DNA of 64,000 bases, from positions 1 through 64,000 of the forward strand of contig NZ_JAUXXE010000021.1 in NCBI RefSeq assembly GCF_030681155.1, given 5' to 3'. A program made the position numbers and the translations under genes. Within the stretch, counting starts at the first letter, position 1. Each line of letters opens with the position of its first letter. Under the pieces are notes generated by a model. It ran no database searches. It saw only the letters and a list, made by a program, of their open reading frames with translations, and was not told the DNA's origin. Positions 60,243 to 64,000 of the stretch are shown here, in pieces. Source of the DNA: Phenylobacterium sp. (lineage in GTDB: Bacteria; Pseudomonadota; Alphaproteobacteria; Caulobacterales; Caulobacteraceae).

Positions 60243-60941
60243 CTACACTTCACCGACGGAGTGGTTCGACGCGAGTAGACCATCAATCAAGGTCAGGCGG
60301 CGAGTGCAGCGGGCGGCGACGCCCTCATCGTGTGTGCAGATAAGGAAGGTGGCGCCGTCCTCCTGATTGACCTCGCGCATCAGGTCCAGCACGCGATCAG
60401 CGGCTTGCCGATCAAGATTGCCTGTCGGCTCGTCAGCGATAATCAGGTCAGGCCGATTCATCAGGGCGCGGGCTATGGCGACACGTTGCTTTTGACCGCC
60501 CGATAGGCTTGTGGCCGGATAGTCGATGCGATCCTCCAGCCCGACGCGCGTCAGCAAATCTCTCGCGCGCGCGCGCATTTCGCGTGAAATGCCGCCGGCG
60601 GGCGCCGCCGCTGGAAAGGCGACGTTCTCCATGGCTGTGAAGTCGGGCAGCAGATGGTGGAACTGAAAGACGAACCCCAGCCGGCGGTTCCTAAATTGAG
60701 CTCGCTTGGCTTCCGATAGCATGTCGACGCGGTCGCCGCTGATCGTCAGGGCGCCCGCTGTTGGACGCAGCAGCAGGCCCACGATCGACAAGAAGGTGGA
60801 TTTGCCGGACCCGGACGCCCCGAGCAGGGCCGCCAGTTCGCCCTTGTCCAAGTCAAGGTCGATGCCTTTGAGCACCTGTGTTTCTTCCTCACCATTTCGG
60901 AAGACCTTCTCGATCCCCCGAGCTTCCAAAGCGCGGGTCAT
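60243..60941 (-). CDS. LolD/MacB-type ABC transporter ATPase
   Basis: 232 residues. Walker A is GASGSGKST, then the Q-loop [20 protein letters not shown], the signature [20 protein letters not shown], Walker [12 protein letters not shown], and the H-loop FLICTHDEG. This is the LolCDE/MacB group of ATPases. It overlaps the permease gene by four bases, and together with the adaptor gene forms a three-gene exporter. In LolCDE systems the substrate is lipoprotein, but here the permease pairs with a HlyD-like adaptor, so a MacAB-like small-molecule or peptide exporter is more likely. Confidence 0.92.
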   Translation of the reverse strand: MTRALEARGIEKVFRNGEEETQVLKGIDLDLDKGELAALLGASGSGKSTFLSIVGLLLRPTAGALTISGDRVDMLSEAKRAQFRNRRLGFVFQFHHLLPDFTAMENVAFPAAAPAGGISREMRARARDLLTRVGLEDRIDYPATSLSGGQKQRVAIARALMNRPDLIIADEPTGNLDRQAADRVLDLMREVNQEDGATFLICTHDEGVAARCTRRLTLIDGLLASNHSVGEV

Positions 60942-62143
60942 TGCTGGATGGCCTCAAGGGGGTCGAGCCGCGAAGCCGAGCGGGCAGGGAGAATGGAGGC
61001 GACCACGGCGCCTAGGGTGGTCAGCACTAGAGCTGCGACATAGCCGCCTTGTTCCGGGGCGATAGGGAGCGCGGAGGTTCCATCCGGTTTGGTCAGTCCC
61101 TGCAGCCAGACACATAGTCCGTAGCCGCTGGCGCAACCGATCAGGGCGCCGCTCAGGCCGATCAACAGCCCCTGCAGCAGGAAGACCCACAGGATGAAGC
61201 TGCTGGGCACGCCAAAGGCTCGCATGATGCCGACCTCGCTGCGTCGCCTGTAAGCCGACAGCACCAGGGCGCTAGCCACGCCAATGATGATGGAGATCAG
61301 GGAGAAGACCTGAATGAGCGTGCCGGTTTGGGCCTGAGCCTTGAGTGCGTCTTCAAGACTCAGGTTCTTTTCTTGCCAGGGCGTAGCGCGCAGACCGGTG
61401 GCGTCGGCCAAGAAGCGGGCGGTAGCGCGAGCGGTCCCGGGGTTTGCGAGCTTGACTTCAATGTTCGTGACGCCCTCGGGCAGCGTGAATAGGGGGCGCG
61501 CCGCCTGCAATGAGAGGAAGGCGACCCGCTCGTCCAGGCTCTGCAAGCCAGTGCGAAATACTCCCTTGACCGTGAGTTGCCGCTCCACACCGCGATCAGT
61601 TCGTAGGAGTACGGACTGCCCCGCGCTCAATCCAAGTTCCTCGGCCATCCGCACGCCGATCAGCAGACCGTCAGCGCCCAGGTCGGCGTCGCCGTCTATG
61701 ACCTTTGGCGTGATCTGCGAGATGGCGTCGATACCTTGAGGCTCTACGCCAATTATGGACACTGGTGAGACCGCCTCGCTCCTGACCAGGAAGGCGCTGC
61801 CGGAAATCTGCGGGCTGATCGCCGTCACCGCGGGGTTCGAGCGCAACAGTTCGACGATGACCGGCCAGTCGCGGATCTGCTTGCGTTGAAAGGTCGAGAC
61901 AAGTGGGACGGCTTCAGTCGGCAAATCCGGCCCGGGCAATACGCGAGCAAGGCGTGGCGCCGGCTCCAAGCTGATATGGGCGCTATCGCCTGTAACCTGA
62001 TCCGTCAGGCGTACGGCCAAGCCCGCGATTAAGGCGGTGATGAAGATGAATACAGTTACGCCAAGGGCGACCCCGGATATCAGCAGAAGAGACTGACTGG
62101 GGTTCGACAGGAGGTAGCGCCTTGCAACTTTGAAAACGAACAC
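60938..62143 (-). CDS. MacB/FtsX-like ABC permease
   Basis: 401 residues from GTG 62143, three bases after the adaptor stop. TM1 is SLLLISGVALGVTVFIFITA. A large periplasmic domain follows (QISGSAFLVRSEAVSPVSII). The C-terminal FtsX-like permease part has QVFSLISIIIGVASALVLSA, RRRSEVGIMRAFGVPSSFIL, LLIGLSGALIGCASGYGLCV and VLTTLGAVVASILPARSASR. Such permeases use mechanotransmission to power an envelope process. Middle gene of the exporter operon. Confidence 0.9.
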   Translation of the reverse strand: MFVFKVARRYLLSNPSQSLLLISGVALGVTVFIFITALIAGLAVRLTDQVTGDSAHISLEPAPRLARVLPGPDLPTEAVPLVSTFQRKQIRDWPVIVELLRSNPAVTAISPQISGSAFLVRSEAVSPVSIIGVEPQGIDAISQITPKVIDGDADLGADGLLIGVRMAEELGLSAGQSVLLRTDRGVERQLTVKGVFRTGLQSLDERVAFLSLQAARPLFTLPEGVTNIEVKLANPGTARATARFLADATGLRATPWQEKNLSLEDALKAQAQTGTLIQVFSLISIIIGVASALVLSAYRRRSEVGIMRAFGVPSSFILWVFLLQGLLIGLSGALIGCASGYGLCVWLQGLTKPDGTSALPIAPEQGGYVAALVLTTLGAVVASILPARSASRLDPLEAIQQ

Positions 62144-62146
62144 GAC

Positions 62147-63253
62147 CTATCCGTCCGGCGTTGGCGCAACAGGGCGGACGTGGGCGCCAGGGCGTGTGGT
62201 GGCGGGATCCAGCACGACGCGATCTCCCTCGCGTAAGCCACGCTCGATAATGGCGTTCGCCGAGGGCCAGCGCATCACACTGACCTGGCGGAGTGCTACA
62301 ATCCCCTGAGAATTCACGACGTAGACCTTTGGGGCGACGGTCGCATCCATGACAGCGCTGCGAGGCAGCACGATCGCGTCTTGGCGTAGGCGCACGATAA
62401 TGGTCAGGTCGACGGATCGCCCTGGCGACAGCTCCTGGCCGGCGGCGGGCGCCAGCTTCACCTGCCGTCCCCCGGTCGCGGAGTCGATACGCGGAGAGAC
62501 CTCGGTGACAAGGGCCGGAAAGATGGTGGCCGATCCTGAAAGAGCGGCGCGCGCAGTCAGGCCGGGTCTCAGTAGGTCGGCATAGGCTTCGTCCACGTCG
62601 GCACGGATTTCAGATCCGGCTGACGAGCCTAGTTCAAACAAGGTTTCGCCCGCGGTCACGACCTGACCGTTGTCTATCGGGCGGAGCAGGACCGTGCCGC
62701 TCATAGGCGCCCGAATGATAAATTCCCGCGTGCGCTCTCTGGAGGCGCGTGCCGCTGCGGCCGCGGCGGCGACATTGGCGTCTGCGGCCTGCAGCGTCGC
62801 ACGAGCGACGTCCAGCGCGGCCGGCGCGGCAAAGCCCTTCTGCATCAGGGTTAGAGTGCGGTCGTATCGCAGTCGAGCGTCGGCGGCCTCGGCGCGCGCG
62901 GCCCGTGCTCGCGCAAAATCTGCCTCTGTCAGGGCCTGTTCGACGGTAGCGCGTATGACCGCCAGGGGGGCCCCGGCGGCGACACGATCGCCGTCGTCAT
63001 GGAGCAGTCGGATCACCTGTCCGGGATTTGGCGACGCGACCTGGACCACGTCCTTGGGCCGGGCGCGGCCGACGACCGCGAGCGCCTGCTCGACCGTCTG
63101 CGGTTTGATCTCAAGCACCTCGACCGCAACTGGTCGTCGGGAGAGCAAGAGGACTGTCGCCGCGATGGCGCCGACTGTGAACAGCGCTATGAGCAGCAAC
63201 TGCATACGATTTGGCCGAACGGTTCTACTTTCACGATCCGTCGTACGAAGCAT
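62147..63253 (-). CDS. HlyD/MacA-like periplasmic adaptor
   Basis: 368 residues. The N-terminal TM anchor is MQLLLIALFTVGAIAATVLL. The barrel/lipoyl start is VVQVASPNPGQVIRLLHDDG. An alpha-helical hairpin follows (ADFARARAARAEAADARLRY to AAAAAARASRERTREF). FIIRAPMSGTVLLRPIDNGQ is the second lipoyl half, and the beta-barrel contains RSVDLTIIVRLRQDAIVLP. It links the permease to an outer-membrane channel not encoded here. First gene of the exporter operon. The promoter should lie in the gene-free stretch upstream. Confidence 0.9.
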   Translation of the reverse strand: MLRTTDRESRTVRPNRMQLLLIALFTVGAIAATVLLLSRRPVAVEVLEIKPQTVEQALAVVGRARPKDVVQVASPNPGQVIRLLHDDGDRVAAGAPLAVIRATVEQALTEADFARARAARAEAADARLRYDRTLTLMQKGFAAPAALDVARATLQAADANVAAAAAAARASRERTREFIIRAPMSGTVLLRPIDNGQVVTAGETLFELGSSAGSEIRADVDEAYADLLRPGLTARAALSGSATIFPALVTEVSPRIDSATGGRQVKLAPAAGQELSPGRSVDLTIIVRLRQDAIVLPRSAVMDATVAPKVYVVNSQGIVALRQVSVMRWPSANAIIERGLREGDRVVLDPATTRPGAHVRPVAPTPDG

Positions 63254-63554
63254 TGCGTGAACCGTGCCGGAGACTAAGGGGCGGGTAGATTAGGAGTTTG
63301 ACGTTTTCGTGCCGCGCACGCCATCCAGCTAGATCTTTACTTCTACTGGCGAACGCCACGGTCTGCACAAAGCCATTGGAAAGACGTTCCTACAGGCTCC
63401 GACGCCGACATGGATGTAACGATCTAGATGCGCTTTCTTGTTTACGGGCGCGATCACGCATTGGATCGCCAGGAGAGCGCCTCATCTGAAGAATTGAGTC
63501 GATCAATGATGCTTTGGCGAGCGAGCATGGCCTCATCCGGCTGCTGCGCGCGTC
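63254..63554. other. Gene-free stretch upstream of the exporter operon
   Basis: About 300 bp between the adaptor start and the stop of the partial DUF1295 gene. It presumably holds the exporter promoter on the minus strand. I see no strong palindrome, terminator or RNA structure. Short frames show no recognisable product. Confidence 0.35.
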
Positions 63555-64000
63555 CTAGTGGCGGGGTGGGCGCGGGAAGAAGCGGCTGGTGCGGGCGGCG
63601 TAGGCGGCGAAGGCGGCGGGCCGCGAGCGGTGCATATGAGCTTCGAGCAACGGTACGCCGGACACATGGTTCAGCAGCCAGTAGATGTAGGCAGGTCCGG
63701 TCAGCGCCAGCCAACCCAAGGGCCAAGCGCTGTCGATGTTGATGGCGAACACCGGCCAGGCGCACCACGCGAGCCACTCGAAGAAGTAGTTGGGGTGGCG
63801 CGACCATGCCCAGAGGCCCGCGTCACAGACTTGGCCGCGGTTGGCGTGATCGGCCTTGAATGCCGTGAGTTGGCGGTCGGCTATCGCTTCACCGAGAAGG
63901 GCCGACATGAAGATGAGGGCGGCCAAGCCATCCTGCAGACTTAGGCCTGGCGCCGGATTTCTCGCCGCCAGCAGTATGCCAAGGACAAGCAAGGCGCCGG
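63555..64000 (-). CDS. DUF1295 membrane protein (steroid 5-alpha-reductase-like fold), 5' end beyond window
   Basis: The minus frame runs open to the right edge. 148 codons of the C-terminal part are present. AFKADHANRGQVCDAGLWAW, SRHPNYFFEWLAWCAWPVFA and HRSRPAAFAAYAARTSRFFP are the hallmark of DUF1295, related in fold to isoprenylcysteine methyltransferase and steroid 5-alpha-reductases. In other proteobacteria DUF1295 lies with cyclopropane-fatty-acid synthase, lipocalin, photolyase and SDR genes, the same set seen at 56.7-60 kb here. The last step of function is unknown. Confidence 0.85.
   Translation of the reverse strand, partial: GALLVLGILLAARNPAPGLSLQDGLAALIFMSALLGEAIADRQLTAFKADHANRGQVCDAGLWAWSRHPNYFFEWLAWCAWPVFAINIDSAWPLGWLALTGPAYIYWLLNHVSGVPLLEAHMHRSRPAAFAAYAARTSRFFPRPPRH

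Noticed and set aside
1..64000. tRNA, rRNA, CRISPR array or complete insertion sequence
   Set aside because: I looked for CCA-ended cloverleaf sequences, regular spaced repeats and transposase motifs by eye and saw none. A covariance-model scan would be decisive for tRNAs.

Overview
The window is high-GC, densely coded DNA from an alphaproteobacterium. A PEPxxWA-type exosortase-sorted protein, several TonB/porin-type outer-membrane proteins, many TTG/GTG starts and the overall gene content suggest the Caulobacterales (Caulobacter/Phenylobacterium-like). That placement is an inference, because there is no rRNA or other marker gene here. I found no tRNA, rRNA, CRISPR array or intact transposon.

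Layout. 1-6.7 kb (minus): an Ig-like-repeat surface protein cut by the window edge, then a run of closely spaced genes (PEP-CTERM protein, TIR-TM-TPR protein, SLOG-domain membrane protein, TPR-methyltransferase). The TIR/SLOG pair looks like a nucleotide-signalling module. 7-14.5 kb (minus): nitrilase-family hydrolase, amidohydrolase, TonB receptor with three palindromes upstream, a 7-alpha-hydroxysteroid-dehydrogenase-like SDR, and ilvD, with a divergent LysR gene. 15.6-26 kb (plus): a complete nitrate/nitrite assimilation locus: mobA-like, nasT, nasS, a terminator and structured leader, narK-type transporter, nirB, nirD, nasA, siroheme methyltransferase and a nitrate-reductase-associated protein. 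26-39.7 kb: a frameshifted RcnB-like gene, two unknown proteins, amidohydrolase plus exported glutaminase, three porins, a DUF2092 gene paired with a Gly/Ser-rich protein, a BASS-type transporter and small envelope proteins.

39.8-46.5 kb: an acyl-CoA catabolic locus (acyl-CoA ligase, hot-dog hydratase, amidohydrolase, acyl-CoA dehydrogenase) around two TetR regulators. One TetR carries an extra N-terminal helix-turn-helix domain, and a shared 14-bp motif lies in front of both catabolic transcription units. 47-54.7 kb: a beta-propeller protein facing a tightly packed seven-gene minus-strand operon. That operon encodes three or four Ig-like beta-sandwich proteins with His/Cys-rich segments, a DUF362-like/SRPBCC fusion, an extended SDR and an SRPBCC-like protein. 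It is the least explained locus in the window.

54.7-64 kb: a scarred AT-richer gap (IS-end-like repeats, AraC remnant), an exported 5-hydroxyisourate hydrolase, and lipocalin, TetR, folE, DUF3429 and SDR genes. This set recalls the photooxidative-stress (RpoE/ChrR-type) neighbourhoods of other proteobacteria. After it come a receiver-domain remnant, a three-gene HlyD/MacB/LolD-type exporter and a partial DUF1295 gene.
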